Below are positions 16,001 to 32,735 of a stretch of 64,000 nt of DNA, one piece after another. Positions within the stretch are counted from its first letter, which is position 1; each line of letters begins with the position of its first letter. The translations under genes were made by a program, and so were the position numbers. The DNA is from Halicephalobus mephisto (lineage: Eukaryota > Nematoda > Chromadorea > Rhabditida > Panagrolaimidae). The stretch covers positions 124,001-188,000 of the forward strand of contig SWDT01000168.1 of NCBI GenBank assembly GCA_009193035.1, given 5' to 3'. The notes beneath the pieces were generated by a model. The model did not search any database and was not told where the DNA came from. It saw only the letters and a program-made list of their open reading frames with translations.

Positions 16001-19000
16001 AAATGTGGCACAATTGTCACATTTTTATCAATATTTGGTATTTGCGACGAAAAATAAAACTTAATAGTGACGATGTGCATTTGTTACTGTTCCGAAAATT
16101 ATGCTTCTTCTTGTGTATAAGAATCCAAAAATCCAAGAATTGACCTCAGAGAGTAGATAAGAGACTATATGCAAAAAAGCGTAACTTTTGATTTCTTAAC
16201 AATTGCGAAATGTGGCACAATTGTCACATTTTTATCAATATTTGGTATTTGCGACGAAAAATAAAACTTAATAGTGACGATGTGCATTTATTACTGTTCC
16301 GAAAATTATGCTTCTTCTTGTGTATAAGAATCCAAAAATCCAAGAATTGACCTTAAGGAGTGGATAGGGGACTATATGCAAAAAAGCGTAACTTTTGACT
16401 TTTTAACAATTGCGAAATGTGGCACGATTGTCACATTTTTATCAATATTTGGTATTTGCGGCGAAAATTAAAACTTAATAGTGACGATGTGCATTTGTTA
16501 CTGTACTAAAAATTACTTTTTTGTGTGTAGATATCCTGTATGACTCCAAGATAGAAATTTCTAAATTTATCTAAAAATAACATATTCCGGAAAATTAACT
16601 ACGAAATTTTACAAAATTACGAAATAATTATGACAAAACTAAAATTTTTTTAAAAATGTTCGAAATTCTAAAAAATTTCTTCCAAATTATTTTCGCGAAG
16701 AATTTACACGTGATTTTTAGCCTACACCGAATAATAATAATCAGGAACACTGGGCCGTCGGGAGACCTCTGGCTCATCAGTACGCGGACAGACACACGAC
16801 CGGAGATGCCGTTTATACTGGGGATATTCAGCCGATGGGACTTCTTCATCTTGCTCCAGTTATGAGCACCAAATCTCATGCTGAAATTCTTTCAATTGAT
16901 CCTTCTGAAGCTTTGAAGATTCCTGGTGTCGTTGATTTCGTAAGTGCCAAAGATGTTCCTGGAACGAATATCCCTGGACAACATCCGGCAAACGACTGTC
17001 CCGATGATTCTGAAGTCTTTGCCGAGAAAAAAGTCCTTTACATAGGACATATCGTTGGTGGAATCGTCGCTGAAACTCCTTTACTTGCCAGAAGAGCTGC
17101 GAAATTGGTGAAAATTGAATACAAAATTCTAAATCCTATTTTGTCTATTAAAGTAAGTTTTTATATAATAATATTACAAAAAAAAGAAATTAATATTATT
17201 GCGAAATTGTCCCGACACGAATTTTCGGAATTTAAAAAATTTTTTAAATTGAATTTTTGCAAAAATAGAAAATTGATATTATTACGAAATAGACCTAACA
17301 TGGATTTTTGGGATTTTCGAACAACTTTCAAAATTATATTACTGTAAAACTAAAGAATTAATTTTGTTACGAAATCGTTGCAAAATGAACTTTTAGGATT
17401 TTTAAAGAACTTTCAAAATTACATTAATGTAAAACTAAAGAAGTAATTTTGTTACGAAATTGTTCCAAAATGAACTTTTAGGATTTTTAAAGAACTTCTA
17501 AAATTATATTACTGTAAAACTAAGAAAATTAATTTTGTTACGAAATCGTTCCAAAATGAACTTTTGGGATTTTTAAAGAACTTTTAAAATTACATTACTG
17601 TAAAACTAAAGAATTAATTTTGTTACGAAATCGTTCTAACACGAATTTCTAAAGTTTTTAAAAAACTTCCAAAGTTACATTACTGTAAAACTTGGAAATT
17701 TATATTATTGCGAAATCATCCTAACACGAATTTCTGAAATTTTTAAATGATTTTCAAAGTTACAATATTGTGAACATTACGAATTACTTTTATTACGAAA
17801 TAGTCTCAATACGAATTTTCGGAATTTTAAAATTCATATTATTGTTAAAATTGAAATTTTAGGACGCTATTAAAGCTAATTCTTATTTTATTCCGGAACC
17901 TCTTACTGTAGTTTCTGGACAAGATGTAGATGAAGTTTTTGAATCTTGTGATCACGTGGTTGAAGGCAACGTTGGACTAGACGGTCAACAGCACTGCTAT
18001 CTGGAGCCCCAATCTGCCGTTTGTGTTCCTCAGGAAAGCAACGAATGGATCATCTACTCCGCCACTCAAGGCCCCAAAATTGCGCAACTTCAATCTGCTT
18101 TGGTTTTGGGGATTCAGAAACATCAGATTACTGTAAAATGTAAAAGAGTAGGTGGGGCTTTCGGAGGGAAATGCAATGCTCAATCTGGATATGTACTGTA
18201 TCCGGCACTAGTGGCAGCGAACAAGTTAAAAAAACCCGTAAGTTGTGTCTTCACGAGAGAAGAGGACTTCACTGTCACTGGAGGAAGACATCCGGCGGAG
18301 TGCTATTACAAGTAAGTTGTGGATTTTAATTAAAATTGTCAATTTCGAATTAATTTTCGAAAATCAAGAAATCCAAATCTGGTGTGATGTGGATTTTCTC
18401 TAATAGTGAGATAGACAACTTTTTGATTCATTATTTATCCAAATATATCTTCTACAAATAACAACATTACGAAACTTGATTCTAAAAATGTTGAGAATCA
18501 TTACCGTTCTGCAGGGACTTTCGTGGTAGGAGTTCCCATTTAGTTTTCTTTCAGAATTAAATAATTTGAAATCAAAAATTTCGGAAAATCGAGTTCTCTT
18601 TTTAGTCAATACTGTAAAAGAGATTTACGAAGTCTATGCTTCTACTGGACGGGACCAGATGTAGATAGTAGTGAGTCGCAGCCAAAATATATAAAAACGC
18701 CAAGCTTTATCTCTTACAAAATTGATGATAATAATTACAAAAGTCTTCCCGCTTGCGTTTTTTTCCTTTCGCTACGAGACTCTTCTTTCTTTCATTGCGA
18801 GACCCTTCTTTCTTTCGCTACGAGACTCTTCTTTCTTTCGTTGCGAGACTCTTCTCCGTTTTTCCTCTTTTACGTGGGTATGGAACATGTATTTTTTGGC
18901 TTTCTCTTTTTTATCTTCAACTCCATCGACAATACTAAACTCTATAAAAATACACTTTGAAATTAAAATTGAAGTAAAATTCGAAACTTTTATACGATAT

Positions 19001-21824
19001 GTAAGCAGATAGAGTAGTATTTGTTTTTACTACATCTTTGAAGATTTTAGGATAAAAATAAAATTCAAACTAATAAGAATGTACTGACTGATTTATTAGA
19101 ACGTTTCGGAGAAATTGCAGAATTTTATTTTTTGAATAATAATTTTTACAAAATAGTTTAAAATTAATCAAAATGTGCTGCTTAATTTACCTGAATGTTG
19201 CGTGCAGGTTGTAATTTTTATTTTTTTAATCTTCAAAGATATAGGAATATAACTGTTGGGACAAAAAAGTAGACTAAAAAGAGAGGATCTGAATATCAGG
19301 GAGTGTGGAATACTGTAGGACTTGAATGAGATTTTCTGTTGTAGTTGTGTGGGGGATATATAGTAATTTATCTTATTCCTCTAGTAAAGGTTATTGATAT
19401 ACTTCTGGTTTCTATTTTAACAGTTAGTTTGTCATCAATATAATCTGATCTATTATTAGATTACTATTAGGACAGAAACTAAACTAGAAAGAGAAGACCG
19501 AAAGAAATAGCCTGAATATCAAGGACTGTAAAATACTGTAGAGCATGAGTGAGATTTTATGTTGTAGTTATGTGGGGGATATATAATAATTTATCTTATT
19601 CCTCTAGTAAAGGCTATTGATATACTTCTGGTTTCCACTTTAACAGTAACATGTCGATCAAATTGCTTCGATGTTGCGAGCAAATTGTGGATTTTTATTT
19701 TTATTTTATTTTATTTTATTTCCTCATTGTTATATAGTTGTATTTCAGATTAGGATGTGATTCTGAAGGCAAACTGGTCGCTGGAAAGTTCGTAATTCAT
19801 TCCCTCGGAGGATATTCTCAGGATTTATCTGTTTGGGTGGCAATGGCCATATGTCAAAGCATCGATAACTGCTACAGTATCCCTAATTTGAACGTTCAGG
19901 TTTATCCGTGTAAATCCAACACTCCGTCGAACACCGCGATGAGAGGATTCGGACAGCCTCAGGCTTATTTTTTCATGGAACATGCTTTGGATAATCTCGC
20001 GAAAAAAATCAAAAAAAAAACAGAAAATTTAAGAGAATTGAACTTCAGCGAAGAAGGATATACGAAAGCCGACGGATCGAAGGTCGTTTTTGACAATTTA
20101 AAACTTTGTTGGGATGAATGTAAAAAATTTTCAAATTTCGAAAATTTAAAAATCGAAATTGAAAATTTTAACAAATGTTCGAAAAATTTAAAAAAAGGCC
20201 TGGCTCTGATGCCGACGAGATTCGGAATCATGCATGGATTAATTTTCGAACAAACTTTTGTCTTGGTGAATATCTATTTGGATGGATCTGTAGGGATATC
20301 CATCGGAGGAATAGAAATGGGACAAGGATTAAATATTAAAGTTATCCAAGTTGCGGCAAATGAACTAAATATTCCAATCGAAAAAATCACAATTGTCGAA
20401 AATTCGACAGACACAACAGCGAATGCTCCGACGACTGGTGGATCTCAGGGAGCTGATCTTCATGGACATGCTGTCAGAAAAGCTTGTCAGAAATTAATGC
20501 AAGGATTAAAGCCTCTTATGGAAGAAAATCCAAAAAAATCCTGGAACGAAATTATTCAATTAGCATATGCTAAAAGACTTGCATTGTCTGCTGGAGAACA
20601 TTGTACTTATCCGAGAGAAGGATCTGATGAAGGACCTTGTTATCACACCAGTGGAGCTGCTTGTGTCGTCAGCGAAGTCGATATTCGAACAGGAGAACAC
20701 ACGATCAAACAAGTCCAAATCGTTCTGGACACAGGCCACAGTCTTAATCCGGCCATCGACATTGGACAGATCGAAGGCGCATTCATGCAGGTTTGGTTTT
20801 TAAAGTATTAAAAAAATATTTTATAAATTAAAAAAAAATGTTTTTAAAATATTTAAAAAAAATGTTTTTAAAATATTTAAAAAAAAATGTTTTTGAAATT
20901 AAAAAGAAAATGTTTTTTAAATATTTTTAAAAAATGTTTTTAAAGTTTAAAATAAAATATTTTAAAAATTAAAAAAGATGTTTTTGAAATTTTTAAATTC
21001 CCGCGAAAAATTGGAAATTTGGCGAATAGTTGTTGAAATTGGTTTTTTTCTGTTATGGTACTTTTGGAAGTTCTAGAAATTCGTTTCGAGATGGTTTTAT
21101 AAGAATTTTGTAATTTCGATTCTGTGATTCATTTTTGAATTCCCGCGCAAAAGGAGAGTTGTAAAAAATCGGAAAAATGGCAAATCTGGCAATTGAGCAC
21201 TGAAATTGACTCGTTCTGTCCTCATTCGCATTTTATTTTTACAACAATTCGCAATTTTCTGAAATCATCTTGAAGTCTTCTCGAGGTGATTTCGTAATAC
21301 TTTACATATTTATGATTTCGTAATACTTTAAATTTTTTTATTTTTAAAAACTTTTCACTACTGGAAAATTGAAAACTTCTTTTCTGCATTCGTGGTCGAG
21401 TGGTTAGATCGGCTGCTTTGAATTCTTGCGGTGATGGTTCGAATCAAACTCAATAGTCAAGACACACTATGGTGATAATTTACCCTCTGAGCAACTTTTT
21501 TAGATGTACGGATGGATGGCGATGGAATCCACAGCCATCGATGAAACAACCGGCAAAGTCATCAACGACTCTTTTTCGAAATACAAACTTCCAAGAGCTC
21601 AGAACGTTCCTGAAAAATTCCATATAAAATTACTAGGACGTCCAAACGACTATTTCGGAGCCGTTTATTCCTCGAAATCCACCGGCGAACCCCCCTACAT
21701 GCTGGGCAGCGGGGCTTATTTCTCCATCAAAGACGCCATAATGTCCTTGAACGAAAATTTCCACAACCCTCTTCGACCGCCTTTGACCCCATTGACCGTA
21801 ATCAATTTTATTAAAAAATCATAA
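13005..21824 (+). CDS. Xanthine dehydrogenase/aldehyde oxidase-family molybdoenzyme
   Basis: Eight exons: 13005-13434, 13875-14086, 14585-14953, 15259-15729, 16721-17152, 17863-18311, 19749-20790, 21504-21824; 1241 residues, about 90 fewer than typical XDH. The N-terminus has both [2Fe-2S] sites: Cys43, 48, 51, 73 and Cys112, 115, 147, 149. The molybdenum domain is well kept: GRPL near 500, GQQHCYLEP, SATQ (Gln707), RVGGAFGGK, TAMRGFGQPQ (Arg853, Phe855), MGQG, and GEPP with catalytic Glu1197. By alignment to bovine XOR, Glu802 is Cys742 and Arg880 is Ala821, so the purine-binding pair is lost. Aldehyde oxidases lose the same pair, so an oxidase of aldehydes or heterocycles is more likely than xanthine turnover. 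The FAD region (about 220-480) is short and lacks an obvious VGNTE loop or the usual GG after the ASVGGN position. Two donors are GTTTGG. Confidence 0.92.
13440..13873. repeat. Tandem repeat filling intron 1 of the molybdoenzyme gene
   Basis: About nine copies of TTTTTATATCAAAGTTAT followed by TTATTATTGAATTTAAAG. The acceptor itself (TTATTATTGAATTTCAG, ending 13874) is a variant of the unit's end. Confidence 0.8.
14090..14580. repeat. Low-complexity repeats of intron 2
   Basis: A TTTTTA microsatellite (14096-14166), then degenerate AT, then eight or so copies of TTTGTAATATTGTGATTTTT ending at the acceptor. Confidence 0.7.
14954..15258. repeat. Intron 3: AAAACTAAAATTTTATAAAA repeats
   Basis: Six or more degenerate copies of a 26-30 bp AT unit; nothing else is seen. 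Confidence 0.6.
15900..16530. repeat. About 210-bp tandem repeat with a hairpin, intron 4
   Basis: Three copies of a unit with AATCCAAGAATTGACCT, AAAAAAGCGTAACTTTTGA and TTAATAGTGACGATGTGCAT. Each holds AAATGTGGCACAATTGTCACATTT split as arms AAATGTG/CACATTT around CAATTG, a good hairpin. Copies are highly similar, suggesting recent amplification. Confidence 0.85.
17153..17862. repeat. About 120-bp tandem repeat, intron 5
   Basis: Five to six copies of ATTACTGTAAAACTAAAGAA then TTTTGTTACGAAATCGTTCC and a GGATTTTTAAAGAAC segment. The final degenerate copy runs into the acceptor. Confidence 0.8.
18750..18870. repeat. 33-bp minisatellite CTACGAGACTCTTCTTTCTTT, intron 6
   Basis: Four copies of a TTTCGYTRCGAGACTCTTCT unit. 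The sequence around it (18312-18750 and 18870-19240) is mostly single copy without supported features; two isolated TTGCGNGCAA motifs lie near 19200 and 19680. Confidence 0.75.
19240..19650 (-). repeat. 224-bp repeat family, locus 3 (intron 6)
   Basis: Almost two units in reverse orientation: CCTGAATATCAAGGA, ATCTGATCTATTATTAGATTA, TTAACAGTTAGTTTG. Confidence 0.85.
20791..21390. other. Intron 7, 5' part
   Basis: To about 21000 a degenerate AAAAAATGTTTTTAAAATAT repeat, then about 390 bp of single-copy DNA with no supported feature. Confidence 0.5.
21391..21503 (+). mobile_element. tRNA-derived SINE-like element, copy 1, ending at an exon acceptor
   Basis: 113 bp. Box A TGGTCGAGTGG (21393-21403) and box B GGTTCGAATC (21436-21445) have normal pol III spacing, but the rest does not fold as a complete tRNA. 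About 58 bp of non-tRNA sequence follows, ending CTCTGAGCAACTTTTTTAG. A second 113-bp copy at 50709-50821 (minus) matches over the full length with about ten differences, including the non-tRNA part. The terminal T-run, a pol III terminator, is here also the pyrimidine tract and AG of the last intron of the molybdoenzyme gene. Confidence 0.75.
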
Positions 21825-21899
21825 TTTTATTATTTAAAATTTTCCCATTTAAAAATATTTTTTAAAATTTATTTTCCCTTGATATATTTTTACAAAAAT

Positions 21900-21905
21900 A
21901 ATAAA
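21900..21905 (+). terminator. Poly(A) signal of the molybdoenzyme gene
   Basis: AATAAA 76 bp after the stop codon. Confidence 0.6.
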
Positions 21906-22223
21906 TGATGAATAATCCAAGCAAAAACAGGAAAATGAAGCTTTGTCCCTCGGGGAATCAGCGCGGAGCAGTTTTACCGGTCCTTTTTGGGCAGAAGACA
22001 ATTTTCTCGCCTACCAGCTTTTGGAAATCCCGTGCTAGCTCGTAATAACTTTCTTGGATTTGGGTAATCCTTCAGGCACAAATCCAATTTTTGTCAGGTC
22101 AAAAGGATTACAAGGAAATGTCACAGTAATTATATTCATTAAATTTAGGATTATTTCTCAAGAATCTGAAATGGATTACTGTAATTTTAAAAAATTAATT
22201 GTAGAAGTTTCGGGAAAAAACTC
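21906..22223. other. Single-copy intergenic DNA
   Basis: Unusually GC-rich for the window (for example 21950-22080) but without an open frame or a recognisable RNA. Confidence 0.4.
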
Positions 22224-22295
22224 GGGCTGAGCCGGTGATCGAAACCGGGACCTCTCGCACCCTAAGCGAAAATCATACCACTAGACCACTCAGCC
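22224..22295 (-). tRNA. tRNA-Pro (anticodon AGG)
   Basis: On the minus strand GGCTGAG (5') pairs perfectly with CTCAGCC (3'); the anticodon stem TTCGC/GCGAG encloses loop TTAGGGT with AGG, and the T stem CCGGT/ACCGG encloses TTCGATC. The 72-nt length, box B GGTTTCGATC and discriminator C fit a cytosolic eukaryotic tRNA-Pro. It decodes CCU (and CCC/CCA if A34 becomes inosine). Confidence 0.93.
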
Positions 22296-22299
22296 GCAA

Positions 22300-22655
22300 G
22301 GGAGCCGTTTTTAGGAAGCTTTAAATTGTGCGTCAGCTAAGCGCTTTTTGTTTGTCTTTCACTTTTTCGTTTTCTTGACCGGTCAAAAAGTTTCTTTTTT
22401 CGAAAACTGGATCAATTATCTTTGACCCTTGGATTTTTTAAATCAACAAAGAATAGATATAATTTTTCTTTTGTAATTTAATTCAATCTTTTGACGTCCC
22501 GACAAGACAATTGAGAAGATCAATAATTTGTTGTCAAACAAGCCTGGTCGAATAGCCTCCTGCGGCGTCGGTGTCGAGTGAAAAAGGATTACCGCTTTTA
22601 GAGATTACTGTGACTTTGAGTGAACTGGCCAATCGGATGCCCGAACATGGATCTC
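22300..22655. other. Single-copy intergenic DNA
   Basis: No feature supported; a GC-richer stretch lies at 22530-22590. Confidence 0.4.
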
Positions 22656-23180
22656 ACATTTCACTATTCATCTTCGAAAAGGTTTGAACTACAGAAAAGG
22701 ATTTAAGTCTCGCAATACAGTAATTTTAAATATCCACTTTCGAAAACGATTTGAGTCTCAAACTACAGTAATTCCAGATATTCACTTTTTAAAGAGTTTG
22801 AATCTCAACGAAATACAGTAATTTTAAATATCCATTTTTGGAAAAATTCAAATTTCAACGAAATACAGTAATTTTAGGTATTCATTTTCAAAAACAATTT
22901 GAGTCTAATAATACAGTAATTTTAAATATCCATTTTTGGAAAAATTCAAATTTCAACGAAATACAGTAATTTTAGGTATTCATTTTCAAAAACAATTTGA
23001 GTCTAAAAATAGAGTAATTTTAAATATCCATTTTTGGAAAAATTTAAATCTCAATGAAATAAAGTAATTTTAGGTATTCATTTTCAAAAACAATTTGAGT
23101 CTAATAATACAGTAATTTTAAATATCCATTTTTGGAAAAATTCAAATTTCAACGAAATACAGTAATTTTTATTTTCATTC
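22656..23180. repeat. About 125-bp tandem repeat with ATACAGTAATTTTA core
   Basis: Four to five copies of AAATATCCATTTTTGGAAAA followed by TTTCAACGAAATACAGTAAT and TATTCATTTTCAAAAACAAT. Confidence 0.8.
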
Positions 23181-23199
23181 ATGATATCCAAAAATTTCA

Positions 23200-23620
23200 A
23201 CTTTTAAGTGAAACTTGATATTTTTGGTTTTAAAATTTAAAAAATTAAAATAGAAAATTACTATAGAGATCTTGGAACGAAACTTTTGATTTAAATTTTA
23301 CATAAAAAATTACAGTTTAGGTCCCGGAACGAAAACTTCTGTTTTGGGTTTTAAGACAAAAATTACACGGAAGATTTTAGCCTAAAAATCACAATTGAAG
23401 TCTCAGAACGAAACTTTTGAATTAAATTTTAAATAAAAAATTACAGTTTAGGTCCCGGAACGAAAACTTCTCTTTTGGGTCTTGACGCGGAAATTATACA
23501 GTAAGCTTTAGATTGGAAGCTTTTATTAAGGTCCTGGGGCGAAAACCTCCGATTAGATCTCAAGACGAAAATTCTTATTTAGGTCCCGAAACGAAAGTTA
23601 CTGGAAATTTTTTAAAACAA
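23200..23620. repeat. AGGTCCCGGAACGAAAACTT repeat
   Basis: About four diverged copies of a unit with GGTCCCGGAACGAAA and TTACAGTTTAGG. The following 23620-24110 holds nothing recognised. Confidence 0.6.
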
Positions 23621-24114
23621 AACTTTCTTAAATTTCGAAACAAAAATTTTCCAACTTTAAAAAAATACCCGAATTTTTATTTTTTATTTTTTATTTTCTA
23701 CAGTATTGAGATAGAAGTTTAATCTGAAAATTTTCGTTTCAAAAATCCCCATAAAAATCCCACCACGAAAATAGCATTTTTCCAAATCTTTAGTACCCCA
23801 TTAACACCATCCCCACAATCTCGTTCCAGTCCTCCAGGACCGAATTTTTTGTATTTCATGTTTCCAATAAAGAATTCAATGAAAGATTTTATTTTTCCTT
23901 GGAGGATAGGATCCCAAAGTCGAAAATGCGTTTTTGATTGCAAAGTAATAATCATCTTGTTTTTCAATAATAAAAAATTTGTTTTCTAGAAAATGTTTTC
24001 AAAAAACTTTCGAGAATATCTCTAAGTAGCCGTAGTTTTCGACGTGATTTCTGAGATTGTTGTGGACTTTAGTCTGTCGGAGAATCTCGAAAAATTGAAT
24101 ATTGTTCAAAAAAG

Positions 24115-24540
24115 AAAACTGTCACTATTCAATTTTCTATTGGAGCAGTTTTTTGAATAGTGACTGAAAAAATCAAATTTGAGTCAAAAGTGGACACTAT
24201 CCAAACTTTTATTAGAGCTGTTTTTTGAAAATTAATTTTGACAGCTCCAATGGTTCGGATAGTGATTGGGAAAAAGGAATTTTAATTAGAAATGGGCACT
24301 ATCCAACTCTCTGTTGGAACTGTTTTTGGACAGTGACTTAAACAGTCTCAATAAAAGTTAAGGATAGTATTTTAGTCACTATCCAAATTAATATTGGAGC
24401 TCTTTGGATAGTGACTGACAGGTCCAGTAAAAATTGGATAGTGTCCACTTTTAATCACTATCAATCCCTTGTAGTTTCCTTTTGGATAGTGATTTTGGGA
24501 GGTCGAGTAAATCCCCAGAATAGTGACTAGTCTTCGATTC
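24115..24540. repeat. GGATAGTGAC foldback array, copy 4
   Basis: Alternating CACTATCC and GGATAGTGA blocks with GGAGCTGTTTTT spacers, upstream of the PAG-3 gene. Confidence 0.88.
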
Positions 24541-24870
24541 TCGGCAATTATCGAAATTTCCGGAAAAATAACAATACTGGATGATGTTAATAAACGAAAA
24601 CTGATCTCACATTGTCTCAAGAAGAATTACAAAGTCGATTCAATTGTCTAAATCGGGATTCAGTTGTCCTCAAGAAGTGGCTGTAATTATCCAGAGTCGA
24701 TTGAGAGAAAATTGTTGTAACTGAGAAGAAGCAAAAACAGCAATTGGATCGGCGCGAAAACCATGTGGACGAACGGTCAAATCGGGCAAACAAAAAATTT
24801 ACTTTCTCAAATAGGGACATCATTGGTGGTCGAAAAACCACCTTTTTTCTCATTTTCCGAAAATCCAAAA
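24541..24870. other. Single-copy island ending in a hairpin plus T-run
   Basis: About 330 bp of non-repetitive DNA. At 24825-24842 GGTGGT and ACCACC flank CGAAAA and are followed by TTTTTT, the look of a pol III or intrinsic-type 3' end; no box A/B was found upstream. Confidence 0.35.
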
Positions 24871-25840
24871 CATTTGAATTTTTTTTTTAAATTTAATTTT
24901 TTTTTTAAATTTAATTTTTTTTTTAAATTTAATTTTTTTTAAATTTTTGAATTATTTTATAATTGTAAAAAATTTTTTTAAATTTTATGAAATGCCGAAT
25001 TTTTTAAAGTTTAAATTTTCAACAATTTTTAAGATTTTAAATTTTTTTAATTTTAATTTTTTTTAAGATTTCTGAATTTTTCTAAAATTTTAAAATTTTA
25101 ATTTATTTTTATTTATTTTAATTTTAAAATTTTATTTTTTTTTTTTGAGATTTTCGAAATCCGCTAAAATTCTTGAATTTTATTAATTTTTATTTTTATT
25201 TTTTTTTAAATTTTATTTTTTAAGATTTTTGAGTTTCCCTGAAATTCTTGAATTTTCTTTATTTTTATTTTTTTTTAATTTTATTTTTTTTAAGATTTTT
25301 GAGTTTCCCTGAAATTCTTGAATTTTATTTTTTCATTAGTCTTCATAAATTCCAGAAATTTAGCCATCTGTTGGAAATCGTCAGATTTGTTTCAAATACT
25401 CAATCAAAACCGAAAGATTACCGTCTCCCGCACGCTATTCCGATGAAAAATCTGTTCACAGATTGTTACTTTGTTAAAAATTATTTTTTTACATTTATTA
25501 AAAAATTTACAAAATTTGAAGTTTTTGAAGATTTTAGAATACTGTAGAAGTTTGTAAAAATTTTAAAAATAAAAATTTCGAACTTGACGTCTGGAATTCA
25601 GGATTCTGAAAAATTGCAGAAATTCGCTTTGAGACCATTTTTTTTGAAAATTTAATTTTTATTAAATTAAAAATTTTTGAAAATTTAATTTTTATTAAAT
25701 TTTAAATTTTGAAATTAAAAAATTCTGAAATTTATGGAAAATTCTAAATTTATAAGAAATTTTTGAAACTATTTTCGTAAAAAAATGAATTTTGTGATTT
25801 CTATAATAGTATGATTTTAAAGCAGCAATTTGTTTGATTT
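24871..25840. other. AT low-complexity spacer
   Basis: Homopolymer-rich T/A DNA with a duplicated TTTTTAAGATTTTTGAGTTT segment (25217 and 25289) and a short non-repetitive stretch at 25370-25470. No gene is seen. Confidence 0.5.
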
Positions 25841-25876
25841 CATGTTTTTGGTCCATTTGACACCTTGGATGGCACA

Positions 25877-25902
25877 GGGGCGGGGTCTCGACCGTAGCCA
25901 AT
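25877..25902 (+). promoter_or_regulatory. GC box and CCAAT box upstream of pag-3
   Basis: GGGGCGGGG (25877-25885) and CCAAT (25898-25902) lie 80-105 bp before the ATG in a locally GC-rich stretch. TTCTTTCCAG ends at 25980, one base before the ATG context, so either trans-splicing or an upstream 5'UTR exon is likely. Confidence 0.4.
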
Positions 25903-25981
25903 CGGGATGGCATTTCTGGAAGAGGCGGACTCGGGCTTTTTGACTTTTATCCTTTTTCTGACTCACTTCGTTCTTTCCAGG

Positions 25982-32010
<6,029 letters not shown>

Positions 32011-32111
32011 ATCCGGTGTTTCTCGTGCACCTCAGAAGTTTTCTTTCGCCTGTGCAAATCAAATCGCTTTCTCTTTGGAAATCTCAAGAGTTTACCAAAT
32101 GCCATGATGAA

Positions 32112-32117
32112 AATAAA
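32112..32117 (+). terminator. Poly(A) signal of pag-3
   Basis: AATAAA about 100 bp after the stop. Confidence 0.6.
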
Positions 32118-32134
32118 TATTATGACAGCTTTTC

Positions 32135-32485
32135 GTTTTGAAACATTTTGCAAATTTGAATTTTTCTGTGGTCTCAAATGGAAAATATTGTTTTTTTAAT
32201 TTTTCGTTTTAAGACATTTTGCAAATTTGAATTTTTCTGTGGTCTCAAATGGAAAATATTGTTTTTTTAATTTTTCGTTTTAAGACATTTTGCAAATTTG
32301 AATTTTTCTGTGGTCTCGAATGGAAAATGTTTTTTTTTAATTTTTCGTTTTAAGACATTTTGCAAATTTGAATTTTTCCATGGTCTCGAATAGAAAATGT
32401 TTTTTTTTAATTTTTCGTTTTGAGACATTTTGCAAATTTGAATTTTTCCATGGTCTCAAATAGAAAATATTTTTTTAAGATTTTG
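32135..32485. repeat. 63-bp tandem repeat downstream of pag-3
   Basis: Five to six near-identical copies of GACATTTTGCAAATTTGAAT followed by TTTTCTGTGGTCTCAAATGG and AAAATATTGTTTTTTTAATT. Confidence 0.88.
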
Positions 32486-32489
32486 GTGT

Positions 32490-32735
32490 TAAAACCAATT
32501 TTAAAACCTTCATTCGTGTCAAGACCAATTTCTAGAAATTTTTATTTTCGTTCCAGGACCGGATTTTACGATTTATTCCATTATAACTCTCGTCACGAAA
32601 ATATCTTTTAATTTTTTATATTAACCAATTTTAAAACTCTCATTTGTGTCAAGACCAATTTCTAGAAATTTTTATTTTCGTTCCAGGACCGGATTTTACG
32701 ATTTACTCCATTATAACTCTCGCCACGAAAGCATT
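32490..32735. repeat. Direct duplication of about 120 bp
   Basis: Two copies of a segment with CGTGTCAAGACCAATTTCTA and TTCGTTCCAGGACCGGATTT, nearly identical. 32736-33120 is single copy with no supported gene. Confidence 0.8.

Noticed and set aside
21391..21463. Functional tRNA gene at the SINE-like copy
   Set aside because: Boxes A and B are present but acceptor and anticodon stems do not pair, and the identical non-tRNA tail of the second copy shows a larger element.
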